From contig NZ_LT840184.1 in the NCBI RefSeq assembly GCF_900177425.1, positions 2,992,996 to 3,056,995 of the forward strand: a stretch of 64,000 bases of DNA, in the 5' to 3' direction. Source of the stretch: Paenibacillus uliginis N3/975. Its GTDB lineage: Bacteria > Bacillota > Bacilli > Paenibacillales > Paenibacillaceae. This document shows, in pieces, positions 8,829-17,661 of this stretch. The position numbers and the translations under genes were made by a program. Within the stretch, counting starts at the first letter, position 1, and each line of letters opens with the position of its first letter. A model generated the notes under the pieces. The model saw nothing but the letters and a program-made list of their open reading frames with translations. It was not told where the DNA came from and made no database searches.

Positions 8829-8995
8829 GTCGGAGGACAAAAACATACACGCATAAGAAGTCGCTGAAACCGCGGCTTTTTTTGTTTTAACGATGTAAGT
8901 TCTTGTCCCGAGCTAAGGACAAGAACTTACATCGTTAGCCGAAATGGACAAGAACTTATATTCATAGCCGATTAGATAATTGTCTAATGTTACAG
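8829..8995. repeat. Module A repeat, copy 1
   Basis: Contains a CCGCGG-T7 terminator-like element (about 8870-8884), a palindrome of CGATGTAAGTTCTTGTC with its complement (8891-8937), an extra GGACAAGAACTTAT half-site and the ATTAGATAATTGTCTAAT hairpin. Confidence 0.8.
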
Positions 8996-9068
8996 CATCA
9001 GCACCGTTTCATCAACCGATAGGCTTTTCGGCAGAAGTTGTTTTAAGTGCATCATACTGTATTTATCA

Positions 9069-9097
9069 TTGACAGTTTTTAGCAATAAGAAGATAAT
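9069..9097 (+). promoter_or_regulatory. Sigma-A promoter of the biosynthetic operon
   Basis: TTGACA (9069-9074), 17-base spacer, GATAAT (9092-9097). Predicted transcription start is near 9104, giving a leader of about 110 bases before the ACP gene. Confidence 0.75.
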
Positions 9098-9212
9098 AAT
9101 TGTAACTATGGAAGAGGGAGGGAGGACAGAAAACCAGTTTTATATGAATGGAATTTGTAAACGTAAGGATTCGGTTGTACCTCGCATATTAACCCTTTAA
9201 AGGAGTGTAGTC

Positions 9213-9488
9213 ATGTACGATAAAATCGTAGACATTTTGTGCTCTATCAAAGAAGACCAACCGGAACTCCGCCAATCCCTGTCCCCCGAAACGGATCTGA
9301 ACAACGATATAGGCCTCGATTCTCTACAAATGATCCAGTTTATGCTCAAAGTCGAGGATCAGTTGAACGTGGTCATTGACTATGACCAATTCGATTACGA
9401 ACATCTCCAGTCGATCGACGCATTTATCACTTTTCTAAAAAGCTGCCATCCACAGGAGCAGCCATTGTACGAAGATGTCAAGCAATGA
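9213..9488 (+). CDS. Acyl carrier protein of a natural-product cluster
   Basis: A 91-residue acyl/peptidyl carrier protein. The phosphopantetheine attachment site is S37 in GLDSLQM, and the acidic helix II that follows is typical. Its ribosome site AAAGGAG is well placed. The last 14 bases overlap the ATP-grasp ligase gene, so the two are translationally coupled and the ligase is the probable loading enzyme. No fatty-acid synthesis genes are near, so this is a dedicated secondary-metabolism carrier, comparable in context to BtrI of butirosin. The cargo is unknown. Confidence 0.9.
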   Translation: MYDKIVDILCSIKEDQPELRQSLSPETDLNNDIGLDSLQMIQFMLKVEDQLNVVIDYDQFDYEHLQSIDAFITFLKSCHPQEQPLYEDVKQ

Positions 9489-10989
9489 AGCCGGCGTGAT
9501 TCCGAAAATCGTTATGGGTACCTTCGATCCCGAAACGCGTTGGAGGGATCCGGATCTCGCGCGGCTACCCGCTATGCCCGATAAGGACCGAGAATCGATT
9601 GTCCTGTGTATGGACGAGCTGCTTTTTCCATTTTGTGGGCCGGACGATATCCTCTACAGCCGCTGCAAAATCGATCCAGCGCTGTACGAGTATCTGAACG
9701 GTTTGGGCTTTTCTTTTCGGACCCGATATCACTATGATTTGAACGATGAAAGGGAGCCCCTACCCGAACCGGACGTTTTTAAGCGGTGCATGTTCAGGCT
9801 TGCGGCCGATCAAGCCCAATGTCATATACCGGCAAACAGGATGCTGCAGGCGGCCGGTTCCGGTTATCCTGAGGGTGCGGTCTTGCCGGAATCTATCTCT
9901 CCCATGAATGCCGCCAGAGATTTACGGCAAACACAATCACCGGATGAAGCGATGTTCACCTGCGCCGCAAAAAATCTGTCTCCGTACGCCGTTACGGCAG
10001 ATACGGAAGCTTACCTACATGCCGCCGGACCGTTTGGTCCTTTGCCGGACCTTGAGACGGTTGTGCGTGTTAACTCCAAGATGTACTCCAACCGGCTCCT
10101 GGCTAGAATCGGTGAAAAGTGCTACGGCACGGAGGCGAACAGCGCAGCGGAAATGGAGGTGGCCGGAAATGCGCTTCTGAAGCGGGGGCCGTATCTGTTG
10201 AAAGATCCCTTCGGTGTTTCGGGCAAGGGCAACCTGCTCATAGACAGCGAAGCCATGCAGCGAAGGATAGCGGAGCACCTGTATAAACAGGAGGGAATCG
10301 GATTGCGCTCTCAATTCCTACTAGAGCCCCTGCTGCTGAAAGAGATCGACTTCAGTTCTCACTGGTTAATCGGGGAGAACGGAGAGATGGAGTTCATCTC
10401 GCTTCAGCGGATGATTAATCACCAGCAAAATTACGGCGGGTCTATCAAAGCGGATGAAGCTTTTATCCGCCAGCTGGAGAACGCCAGCTATTTCAGCGTG
10501 ATGGAGAAAGCGCTCCGGCTTTTGTCGGAGGACGGCTATCACGGCTTCGTCTGCTTCGACTCCATGATGCTGGAGGACGGGGAAGTCGTATCCATTGTGG
10601 AGATTAACGCCCGCAAGTCCATGGGCCTCATTAATGCTTATCTCGATAAATGCTGGGAAACGTACGGCCTTACCAGCTGGCTTACATTCTTGTCCCTCGG
10701 TCTTCCGGAAGGCTTCGCAATCGGGAAACTGCTGCACGCTTTGCGCGTATCCGGTCTTCTGTTAACATCCCCCGGGGGGTACGGGATCGTTCCTCTCTCA
10801 TCTAATACCGTAATGGTGAACGAGATTCTGACCCGTCGCCGTATCGCTGAGGGAACGCAGAACAAACGAGGCATGCCGAAGGGACGGCTGTATGTATCGG
10901 TGGTGGGCCGTGACGACGGACACCGCAGCGAACTGGTCGAAAGCCTGCGGCAGGTGCTCGCCGACTTGTCCGTTAAAGTGTACAACTAA
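9475..10989 (+). CDS. ATP-grasp ligase, probable ACP-loading enzyme
   Basis: A 504-residue ATP-grasp protein. Residues about 1-190 form a pre-ATP-grasp region; the nucleotide-binding loop LLKDPFGVSGKGN starts at residue 241; the metal-binding VEINARKSMG is at about 375-384. Such enzymes activate a carboxylate as acyl phosphate and join it to an amine or thiol. Because it overlaps the ACP gene, loading an amino acid onto the carrier, as BtrJ does with BtrI, is a reasonable inference; peptide ligation is the alternative. High GC compared with flanks. Confidence 0.8.
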   Translation: MSSNEAGVIPKIVMGTFDPETRWRDPDLARLPAMPDKDRESIVLCMDELLFPFCGPDDILYSRCKIDPALYEYLNGLGFSFRTRYHYDLNDEREPLPEPDVFKRCMFRLAADQAQCHIPANRMLQAAGSGYPEGAVLPESISPMNAARDLRQTQSPDEAMFTCAAKNLSPYAVTADTEAYLHAAGPFGPLPDLETVVRVNSKMYSNRLLARIGEKCYGTEANSAAEMEVAGNALLKRGPYLLKDPFGVSGKGNLLIDSEAMQRRIAEHLYKQEGIGLRSQFLLEPLLLKEIDFSSHWLIGENGEMEFISLQRMINHQQNYGGSIKADEAFIRQLENASYFSVMEKALRLLSEDGYHGFVCFDSMMLEDGEVVSIVEINARKSMGLINAYLDKCWETYGLTSWLTFLSLGLPEGFAIGKLLHALRVSGLLLTSPGGYGIVPLSSNTVMVNEILTRRRIAEGTQNKRGMPKGRLYVSVVGRDDGHRSELVESLRQVLADLSVKVYN

Positions 10990-11011
10990 ATCTGGAACTC
11001 GGGGGCTGCGC

Positions 11012-12118
11012 ATGAATTCATCTTCGGTTACCTTGCTAGCGTCGGGTAATTCGCTCGGCGCATACATTCCAGCTATGCATCTGCACACGTACCTGCAAGG
11101 CAGAGGTGTCGGAACAGACGTTCACGTTCTGGAGAACTTGTATCACGAAGAAGTCCGGCACAAGATCCGGTCCACCAAAAAAGCATTCCATGCGGATTTC
11201 TCCGTTGCCCGTATGGGGCATAAGCTGGCCAAGCCTGTTGACTCTTCCCTGGACGAGGAATCGGTCCAGAGGCTGCTGGAAGGCTGGAAACAGGCCGGTG
11301 TCTCCCGCTTTGCAGTGTTTACCGGCTTCTGGCTGCCGATCCTGGAGCGCTATAAGGCGGCCTCCGGCAGCCCCCTGGACATCCGGCTGATCCGGTTGGA
11401 TGCGTGGGATACGCCGTCGTTCAAGGTACACAAGCAGTTGTACCCCGGCTACGACAACGTCTGGTTCTACAACCCTTCGGAGCTGTCCCCGGACGGCTAC
11501 ATCGCTTCGGACGAAGCGGAGCCGCTGCCCTACGCGCAGCGTTCCGGACGCATTCTGATCCATGGCGGCGGCTGGGGGATCGGGACTTATGCCGGGACGA
11601 TCACAGAGCTTCGTAAGCTCGGCCACAGCCTTGATGTGATCGTCTACGATCCCTCCGAGGTGGAGGAGGACGACGGGGTTACGCGCTACTTCGGAACGGA
11701 GCCCTCCTGGGATCCGTGGAGCCGGGACGCGCAGGGGCGGCACACGTTTCCGCCTATGGTCCGTTATGTCCGTGAAGACGGCGTTCTCCAGGAGTACCCG
11801 CTCGGGGATTACTCCGCTTACACGGACCTGATGCGCAATTGCGCAGCGGTTATCAGCAAGCCGGGGGGAGCGACTCTGAACGACTCGCTGTCGTACGGAA
11901 TTCCTTTTGTCATGTTGGAACCGTTCGGCGACCACGAGCTTCATAATTTAACCTATTGGGAATCCTGCGGTTTCGGTATCCGGTTTGCGGAATGGAAAGC
12001 CCGGGATTTTTCGGAAAATCATCTGGAGGGGATTTACAGACGTTTGCTGGAGCAGCGATCAAAAATCAACCATTTTGGGAGGATTACTTATGCAGCCGAA
12101 AACAGCAGTTACGTTTGA
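11012..12118 (+). CDS. Glycosyltransferase-like protein (MurG/GT28-type)
   Basis: About 368 residues with a two-domain GT-B appearance. The N-terminal SGNSLGAYIPAMHLHTYL segment has the form of a sugar-acceptor glycine loop; a second glycine-rich stretch RILIHGGGWGIGTYAG is central; and the C-terminal ISKPGGATLNDSLSYGIP motif (about 282-300) is the nucleotide-sugar binding signature of MurG-like enzymes. A longer frame from 10892 runs into the upstream gene, but the ATG at 11012 has a GGGGG site and gives no overlap. The gene overlaps the radical SAM start by 29 bases. Donor and acceptor are unknown. Confidence 0.75.
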   Translation: MNSSSVTLLASGNSLGAYIPAMHLHTYLQGRGVGTDVHVLENLYHEEVRHKIRSTKKAFHADFSVARMGHKLAKPVDSSLDEESVQRLLEGWKQAGVSRFAVFTGFWLPILERYKAASGSPLDIRLIRLDAWDTPSFKVHKQLYPGYDNVWFYNPSELSPDGYIASDEAEPLPYAQRSGRILIHGGGWGIGTYAGTITELRKLGHSLDVIVYDPSEVEEDDGVTRYFGTEPSWDPWSRDAQGRHTFPPMVRYVREDGVLQEYPLGDYSAYTDLMRNCAAVISKPGGATLNDSLSYGIPFVMLEPFGDHELHNLTYWESCGFGIRFAEWKARDFSENHLEGIYRRLLEQRSKINHFGRITYAAENSSYV

Positions 12119-13265
12119 CCAACTGACATTCCGTAATATGAAAAGAACCCTAGTTCCGCTGGCGGAAACGGGAAGGAAGCTCCGGGAAGATCCGACTTAT
12201 GCGGCCCCCGTGCCTTATGAGATCGGGATCAAACTCAATAACGGCTGCAATCTGCGCTGCAAGCACTGCTTCGAATGGAATCCAGAAGGCTTTCATCACG
12301 GCTTTGCCAAAGAAGTGAAGAACGACGAAATTGAGATTCCCGTCGTGGAGAAGCTGCTAGCCGAAACAAGAGAACGCAAATCGCGCGTATTCCTGTGGGG
12401 CGGGGAGCCGCTGTTCTACTCCAAGTTCGATGAACTGGCGGAGCTGCTGGCCAAAGAAGACCGGTACACAACCATTTGTACGAACGCGATTCTCATCGAA
12501 AAGAAGCTGGATTCTATTCTGAAGATGTCGGAAAATCTGGTCATGCTGGTCAGCCTGGAAGGCTTCGAGAAAGAGAACGACGCGATCCGGGGCAAAGGCA
12601 CCTTCAAGAAAGTGATTCATGCCATACAGTTGCTGCTGGATCTGCAAAAGCAGGGCCTGTACAAAGGCAAAGTGTCCGTAGCTCTGACCGTAAACGACCA
12701 GATGGTCGGCCAGCTTTACAGCTTTATGGAATTTTTCGAAGAAATGGGCGTTGATTCCGTTTACTTCTGCTTCCCTTGGTACATCCCTTCCGATACGGCG
12801 GAAAAAATGGACAGCTACTTCGATGCCCATTTCCCGCACCTTACCTCCCGCTTTGCGGACGACCACAAGAACAGCTGGCACTCCTTTACGTTCCACATCT
12901 CGCCGGACAATTTCGATACACTGATCGAAGAGCTTAAACGAGTCAACTCTCGGGTGTGGAATGTACGCATCCGCTATCAGCCCGCACTGGAGCCCGAAGA
13001 GGTGGAAGGGTTTATCCGGGGCAGCGAGAAGCCGGCCATGAACCGGACGAAGTGCTTTTCGATCTCGAACCGCATGGACGTCATGCCAGACGGCAAAGTG
13101 AATCCGTGCAAATTTTTCCCGGAATTCAGTGTCGGCAATTTGTACGAAGAAAGCGTGGCGGATATTTTCCACGGTGACGATCTCCGGAAACAGCGCGAGG
13201 TTCTGGCCTGCGGTCTGATGCCGATTTGCTCCAAATGCGTGCTTCTTTATAACAATGGAATTTAA
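12090..13265 (+). CDS. Radical SAM/SPASM enzyme
   Basis: A 391-residue radical SAM enzyme. The [4Fe-4S] cluster motif is C53-x3-C57-x2-C60 (CNLRCKHC). C-terminal cysteines C322, C340, C374, C380 and C383 form a SPASM-like auxiliary-cluster set. The GGE-type SAM-binding motif appears as WGGEPLF (about 106-112). Such enzymes modify peptides, sugars or carrier-bound substrates by radical chemistry. The start is set by GGGAGGA six bases upstream of 12090. No precursor-peptide gene or RRE domain is evident in the operon, so a carrier-bound or sugar substrate is as likely as a peptide. Confidence 0.9.
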   Translation: MQPKTAVTFDQLTFRNMKRTLVPLAETGRKLREDPTYAAPVPYEIGIKLNNGCNLRCKHCFEWNPEGFHHGFAKEVKNDEIEIPVVEKLLAETRERKSRVFLWGGEPLFYSKFDELAELLAKEDRYTTICTNAILIEKKLDSILKMSENLVMLVSLEGFEKENDAIRGKGTFKKVIHAIQLLLDLQKQGLYKGKVSVALTVNDQMVGQLYSFMEFFEEMGVDSVYFCFPWYIPSDTAEKMDSYFDAHFPHLTSRFADDHKNSWHSFTFHISPDNFDTLIEELKRVNSRVWNVRIRYQPALEPEEVEGFIRGSEKPAMNRTKCFSISNRMDVMPDGKVNPCKFFPEFSVGNLYEESVADIFHGDDLRKQREVLACGLMPICSKCVLLYNNGI

Positions 13266-13325
13266 GCGTTTAGACTTTATGCCGCCCAATCAGGCAAAAC
13301 AGGAAATTGTTCAGGAGGGGCAGGA

Positions 13326-14309
13326 ATGGACTTCATCCGTGTGCAGGAACTGCACAAATCATTCGTGTATTACCGGAAAGAAGCCGGGCTTAAAAATTCA
13401 CTGAAAAATTTATTTGCCCGCAAGTCGCTGGTGAAGGAAGCGGTTAAATCCGTTTCCTTCGACATCGGCCCCGGCGAGTGCGTCGGATTTCTCGGTCCCA
13501 ACGGGGCGGGGAAAACCACAACGCTCAAAATGCTGTCGGGCATTCTGTATCCCACCAGCGGTGAAGCCGATGTGCTCGGCTATGTGCCGTGGGAGCGAAA
13601 GAACGAGTTCAAACGGCTTTTCTCCATTGTGATGGGCCAGAAAAACCAGCTTTGGTGGGATCTTCCCGCCAGCGAGTCGATTTATTTGAACAAATGTATT
13701 TATGACGTGGACGATGATCTCTACCGCCGGAGTCTTGCCGAACTATCGGAAATGCTCGATGTACAGGAGCTTTTGGACGTGCAGGTGCGTCGGCTGTCCC
13801 TGGGCGAACGAATGAAAATGGAGCTGATCGCTGCTCTTATCCACCGGCCCCGGCTGCTTTATCTCGATGAGCCGACGATCGGCCTCGATTTCCCCTCCCA
13901 GAAGAAGGTCAGGGAGTTTCTGAAGTATTACAATGAGCAGTTCGGCGCGACGATCCTGCTTACGAGCCACTACATGAAGGATGTGGAAGACCTGTGCAAG
14001 CGGACGATCATCATTAATGAAGGAAGTCTTCTGTATGACGGGGATCTTCACAAAATCAACGATCTTTTTGGCGAGCACAAAATTATAAGATTGCAGTTCT
14101 CCGAACCCGTTGCCGAGCAGCGGTTGGCCAAATTTGGGAAAATCGTCACCGGAGACGGCTACAATGCTGTTCTGGAGCTGCCTAAGCACCGCTTGAAGGA
14201 AGTGTCGCGCGCCGTGCTCGATTCGTTTCCGATCGTTGACTGGACGATAGAGGACGTGCCGATCGAGGAAAGCATTTCGATGCTCTACCGCAAGGAATCC
14301 GTCGGATGA
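13326..14309 (+). CDS. ABC exporter ATPase (COG4586 type)
   Basis: A 327-residue ATP-binding subunit. Walker A is GPNGAGKTTT with K63; the ABC signature appears as LSLGERMKME near residue 157; Walker B is LLYLDEPTIGLD at about 176-187, followed by the H-loop in LTSHYM. A C-terminal extension of about 90 residues is normal for this group. It is followed, with 4-base overlap, by two permease genes. The trio matches the COG4586/COG4587/COG3694 export systems common in Bacillota and probably exports the product of this cluster or gives self-protection. Confidence 0.92.
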   Translation: MDFIRVQELHKSFVYYRKEAGLKNSLKNLFARKSLVKEAVKSVSFDIGPGECVGFLGPNGAGKTTTLKMLSGILYPTSGEADVLGYVPWERKNEFKRLFSIVMGQKNQLWWDLPASESIYLNKCIYDVDDDLYRRSLAELSEMLDVQELLDVQVRRLSLGERMKMELIAALIHRPRLLYLDEPTIGLDFPSQKKVREFLKYYNEQFGATILLTSHYMKDVEDLCKRTIIINEGSLLYDGDLHKINDLFGEHKIIRLQFSEPVAEQRLAKFGKIVTGDGYNAVLELPKHRLKEVSRAVLDSFPIVDWTIEDVPIEESISMLYRKESVG

Positions 14310-15115
14310 ACAGACGCAGATTGTACACGGCTGTTTTTTCAATGGGCGTCCAGCATTCGATGGAATACCGGTTTCACTTCTTTCTCGGTCTTCTCGGGGC
14401 CGCTTTTCCGATTCTTGTCCAGTATTTCATCTGGACGGCGGTGTACCAGCATTCCGGTCAAACGGCGCTGTTCTCGTATTCGTACGGTCAAATTATATTG
14501 TATACGATCTTGGCGGGATTGGTGTCCAAGTTGATCGCTACCCAGTTCGAGCACCAGATTGCCGACGATATCAAAAACGGCGGCCTTAACAAGTATTTGA
14601 TCAAACCTGTGAGCTATTTCGGTTACCGGCTGGTGTCCTTTTTCGGCCAGAAGGCGATCTATTACGGCATTACGGCCTTGCTGCTCGTCGGGATTATCTG
14701 GTTCGCATCTGCCGGGGGCGTGCTTGAGCTTCAGGCCGTTCGGCTGATCTTGTTCGCCGTCACGCTGTGGGGGGCACTTTTGCTCAATTTCCTGATCGCC
14801 TACTGCATCTGCGCCAGCGCTTTTTATCTGCATGAAATCTCGTATTTTTTCGTCATTACAAGTCTGCTCGTCAATATTTTGAGCGGAGGCATGTTTCCGT
14901 TGGAGATTTTCGGGGAGTCGGTTGTGAAGGCGCTCCAATATACGCCGTTCCCGTATACCATTTATTTCCCGGTCAATGTCCTCAGCGGCAAAACGGAAGC
15001 GGCGGCTATGTACCAGGGGTTGCTCATCCAGTGCGGATGGATTCTGCTGTTCTTCTGGCTATCCCGCCTGACGTGGCGCGTTTCCTTGAAGAAATATTCG
15101 GCGGTTGGGGGGTAG
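14306..15115 (+). CDS. ABC-2 type permease (COG4587 type)
   Basis: A 269-residue membrane protein with about six transmembrane segments (near residues 20-45, 55-80, 110-135, 140-165, 175-195, 230-255) and no extracellular domain, as in ABC-2 family exporters. Its ATG overlaps the last codons of the ATPase gene. The second permease follows 12 bases after its stop. It is expected to pair with it as a heterodimer. Several long reading frames on the opposite strand are shadows caused by high GC. Confidence 0.88.
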   Translation: MNRRRLYTAVFSMGVQHSMEYRFHFFLGLLGAAFPILVQYFIWTAVYQHSGQTALFSYSYGQIILYTILAGLVSKLIATQFEHQIADDIKNGGLNKYLIKPVSYFGYRLVSFFGQKAIYYGITALLLVGIIWFASAGGVLELQAVRLILFAVTLWGALLLNFLIAYCICASAFYLHEISYFFVITSLLVNILSGGMFPLEIFGESVVKALQYTPFPYTIYFPVNVLSGKTEAAAMYQGLLIQCGWILLFFWLSRLTWRVSLKKYSAVGG

Positions 15116-15127
15116 CGGACATTCCAT

Positions 15128-15931
15128 ATGTTTAAAATCATGAGAAAATACGCGCTCCTGTACGGCATGTTCATTAAAAACTGCCTCATCGCCCAGATGG
15201 AATTCCGGGGCAATTTCATGATGAGCCTGCTGGTCGAATCCGTCTACCTGCTTGCCAAGCTGTTATATGTGCTCGTCGTGTTCCGCACTGACCTTCACGT
15301 AGACGGCATACCGCCTGAAGGGCTGCTTCTATTTATAGGCATGCACACAGTGGTGACCGGAATTTATGTCGGCCTGTTTTTTACAAATTTCACGAAAATT
15401 CCCGAGTATATCAAAGACGGTTCGCTTGATTTAATGCTGACGAAGCCGGTTTCCCTCCAGTTCATGACTTCCTTGCGTTACGTCGATCTGGCGCTGCCGA
15501 TCCCCGATATTCTGGTCGGGTTCGTCATGATCGGTATCGGCTGGCATGCCATGGATATTCCGCTGACGTTTCTGCAACTCGCGGGGTTTATGCTGCTGCT
15601 GTTTGTCTCCGTTGTCATCACATACTGCCTGATGATTATCCCGGCGCTGCTTTCATTCTGGTTCGTTCAGACTGGCTCCGTGTCGGAGATCGCCCATTCG
15701 GTCTGGGACGCCAACAATTTTCCTATGGCTATTTACCCTGCCTGGGTCCGCCGGATCGGGACCTTCGTCATTCCCTTGTTCCTTATTACCAATTTCGGAC
15801 CGATGTTCCTGCTTGGACAGCTCAGCTGGCTCTATGCGGGACTGGCACTGGCCGGTTCGCTTCTGCTCTTCGTAGCCGTACGGCTACTCTGGAAACAGGC
15901 CGTGAAAGGATACAGCAGCGCGAGCAGTTGA
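15128..15931 (+). CDS. ABC-2 type permease (COG3694 type)
   Basis: A 267-residue permease with about six membrane segments and the conserved KDGSLDLMLTKPVS stretch at about 97-110 that is shared with the partner permease (KNGGLNKYLIKPVS). That shared motif is a mark of this pair family. It completes an ATPase-permease-permease exporter. About 155 GC-rich bases without a gene separate it from the BtrH-like gene; within them AGAAGGGGGAG serves as the next ribosome site. Confidence 0.88.
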   Translation: MFKIMRKYALLYGMFIKNCLIAQMEFRGNFMMSLLVESVYLLAKLLYVLVVFRTDLHVDGIPPEGLLLFIGMHTVVTGIYVGLFFTNFTKIPEYIKDGSLDLMLTKPVSLQFMTSLRYVDLALPIPDILVGFVMIGIGWHAMDIPLTFLQLAGFMLLLFVSVVITYCLMIIPALLSFWFVQTGSVSEIAHSVWDANNFPMAIYPAWVRRIGTFVIPLFLITNFGPMFLLGQLSWLYAGLALAGSLLLFVAVRLLWKQAVKGYSSASS

Positions 15932-16085
15932 TACGGCCGGCTTTTCCATCATAGTAAGACAGCCGGTTGTTGGGTGTCCTACACGCCGAGCCCGCTTGCG
16001 GAGAAAGAGTAGGGGGCGCCGGGCTAGATCGCAGGAAACACTGCCGGTCACGCTTCCGGATCACTCGTCAGAAGGGGGAGAATAG

Positions 16086-17129
16086 ATGAACGCAGTTCAG
16101 CTACCGGTATTGAATCCGCCACTTAAAGGATTTTTGCGGTGGGCATACACGCTTTCGATAACCAGCGCCCATGAAGAAACGATCCCTTGGTATTACAGCA
16201 ATTTTATTCAGTTGTCCTGCAAAAAAAAATTTCTGGAGGACGGCAGGCAGTACTATGTCGATTTTTTTCGGGGTAAGCCCAACGAACTTAATTTTAACAA
16301 CCCGTATCTTCTCACCTGCTCCGTCAATTATACGATTCTGGAGAGTTTGGCACTGGACGCCTGGCCCAAATTTTTCGCGGATCAGATCCGCAGCGGCTAT
16401 TATTGCGTCGTGTTTTTGGACGAAGCCAGACTATCGCCGGCAGCCTCCTATCAGAAAGAGCCGTTCCCTCATCATCTTTTTCTATACGGTTTCGACTGGA
16501 ACGAAAGTGTCTTCTATGCCTCCATGTTCGACCATACGGGAGTATACCGCAATCTGCCGATCTCGTTCCGGGAATTCCAGGATGCGGTCCAGTCCATGAG
16601 ACATCTCCTGAAGGAGAAGCTTACGGCCGATCACCATACGTATTTTTACAAATATGAACCGCATTCTCCTTATCCTTTCGATAAAACGGCCGCGATCGAC
16701 CAGTTGCGCGATTACCTAAACGGAGAGACCCATCTAAACCGGATCAATTACAATCCTGACAACGAGGAAGCTTTCGGAATTAAGGTTTACGACTATTTGC
16801 GAATGTACTATGATGCCGTAGAGAGCAACGATTCCCGGCTGGGTGACCGCAACGATGTGAGGCACCTTCATGTGCTCTGGGAGCACAAAAAAATGATGAG
16901 TGAGCGGATCGAATACTTGGTAGATGAGGGGATAATCCCTTACGACGAAGCGCTTGTGAATGGCTACAAGGATATAACCAAAAGGGCGTTGAAGCTGAGG
17001 GATCAGTACATTCGTCATGAAATTCGCGAAGATAAGGAAGTGTTTGAACGGCTGAGGCTCCAGTTCGACCAATTCCGAAATGAAGAGCCTGTTCTCCTGC
17101 AAAAATTGATTACACTGCTCGAAGGCTGA
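16086..17129 (+). CDS. BtrH-like protein (possible acyltransferase/peptidase fold)
   Basis: A 347-residue protein I can place only tentatively. The segment FPHHLFLYGFDWNESVFYASMFD (about 127-149, quoted in part: HHLFLYGFDW) resembles the His/Asp half of the papain-like BtrH N-terminal domain, with H129/H130 and a downstream Asp. BtrH transfers an acyl group from an ACP to an aminoglycoside. The expected N-terminal Cys-containing motif is not obvious; C41 and C79 are candidates. The C-terminal half is helical and charged. It is the last gene of the operon and less GC-rich than the others. An acyl-release role with the ACP is inference. Confidence 0.5.
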   Translation: MNAVQLPVLNPPLKGFLRWAYTLSITSAHEETIPWYYSNFIQLSCKKKFLEDGRQYYVDFFRGKPNELNFNNPYLLTCSVNYTILESLALDAWPKFFADQIRSGYYCVVFLDEARLSPAASYQKEPFPHHLFLYGFDWNESVFYASMFDHTGVYRNLPISFREFQDAVQSMRHLLKEKLTADHHTYFYKYEPHSPYPFDKTAAIDQLRDYLNGETHLNRINYNPDNEEAFGIKVYDYLRMYYDAVESNDSRLGDRNDVRHLHVLWEHKKMMSERIEYLVDEGIIPYDEALVNGYKDITKRALKLRDQYIRHEIREDKEVFERLRLQFDQFRNEEPVLLQKLITLLEG

Positions 17130-17181
17130 AAAAAGCCCCCTGTGAGAACCTACGGAACTGGATGCGATACATATTGGAAGG

Positions 17182-17198
17182 CCGGGTTTTCTACCCGG
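17182..17198 (+). other. Short hairpin after operon
   Basis: CCGGGT-loop-ACCCGG stem between the last gene and the terminator; no T tract follows. Confidence 0.5.
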
Positions 17199-17220
17199 GG
17201 TTCTAAGTTAGTAGTCATAA

Positions 17221-17251
17221 AAACTTCGTCCCATCTGGGACGGAGTTTTTT
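17221..17251 (+). terminator. Terminator of the biosynthetic operon
   Basis: AAACTTCGTCCC pairs with GGGACGGAGTTT across an ATCT loop, followed by a T run. A second stem, CCCCCAGT-TCG-ACTGGGGG with TTT, lies at 17260-17283. Confidence 0.85.
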
Positions 17252-17284
17252 CGTACAGGCCCCCCCAGTTCGACTGGGGGTTTA

Positions 17285-17661
17285 GGAAACCTTATAGCTA
17301 TGAGTAGTCATCCTTTGAACTTCAATAATAAGCTGGAACTGGGCGACTTTAACCAAACACGAACATTCATTCAGCAGTAAGGTGTTTAGTCACCAGGGGG
17401 ATTCTGGAAATGAGAGTTCGATCTATAAAATTGATTGAAGTATATGAGCGTCTAGACAAGGAAATTCGAAAAGCCTGAAAATTTCCGCATTTTAGTAAGT
17501 AACGTTCGTTCCTTCTGGCAGCAAGCAAGCGATGTCAACAGCATTGATGTATAATTGATGTAAACTTCAACAGAAACCATCGGCTGTGGGGATATTTGGC
17601 TAGTGTTTGATGGCTTAAATCTTAAGGGCAAAACCTCCAAAAAAGAAGGAAGTGTTAAACA
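17285..17661. other. Gene-free stretch
   Basis: No gene recognised; only short frames. It lies between the biosynthetic operon terminators and the DNA-repair gene and probably contains that gene's promoter. Confidence 0.5.

Noticed and set aside
11036..11944. 302-codon frame on the minus strand
   Set aside because: Shadow of the glycosyltransferase-like gene, with the same reasons.
12357..13289. 310-codon frame on the minus strand
   Set aside because: It is the shadow of the radical SAM gene; GC-rich third positions keep the opposite frame open, and there is no ribosome site or family pattern.
14339..14938. 199-codon frame on the minus strand
   Set aside because: Shadow of the first permease gene; its product is highly charged and lacks any motif.
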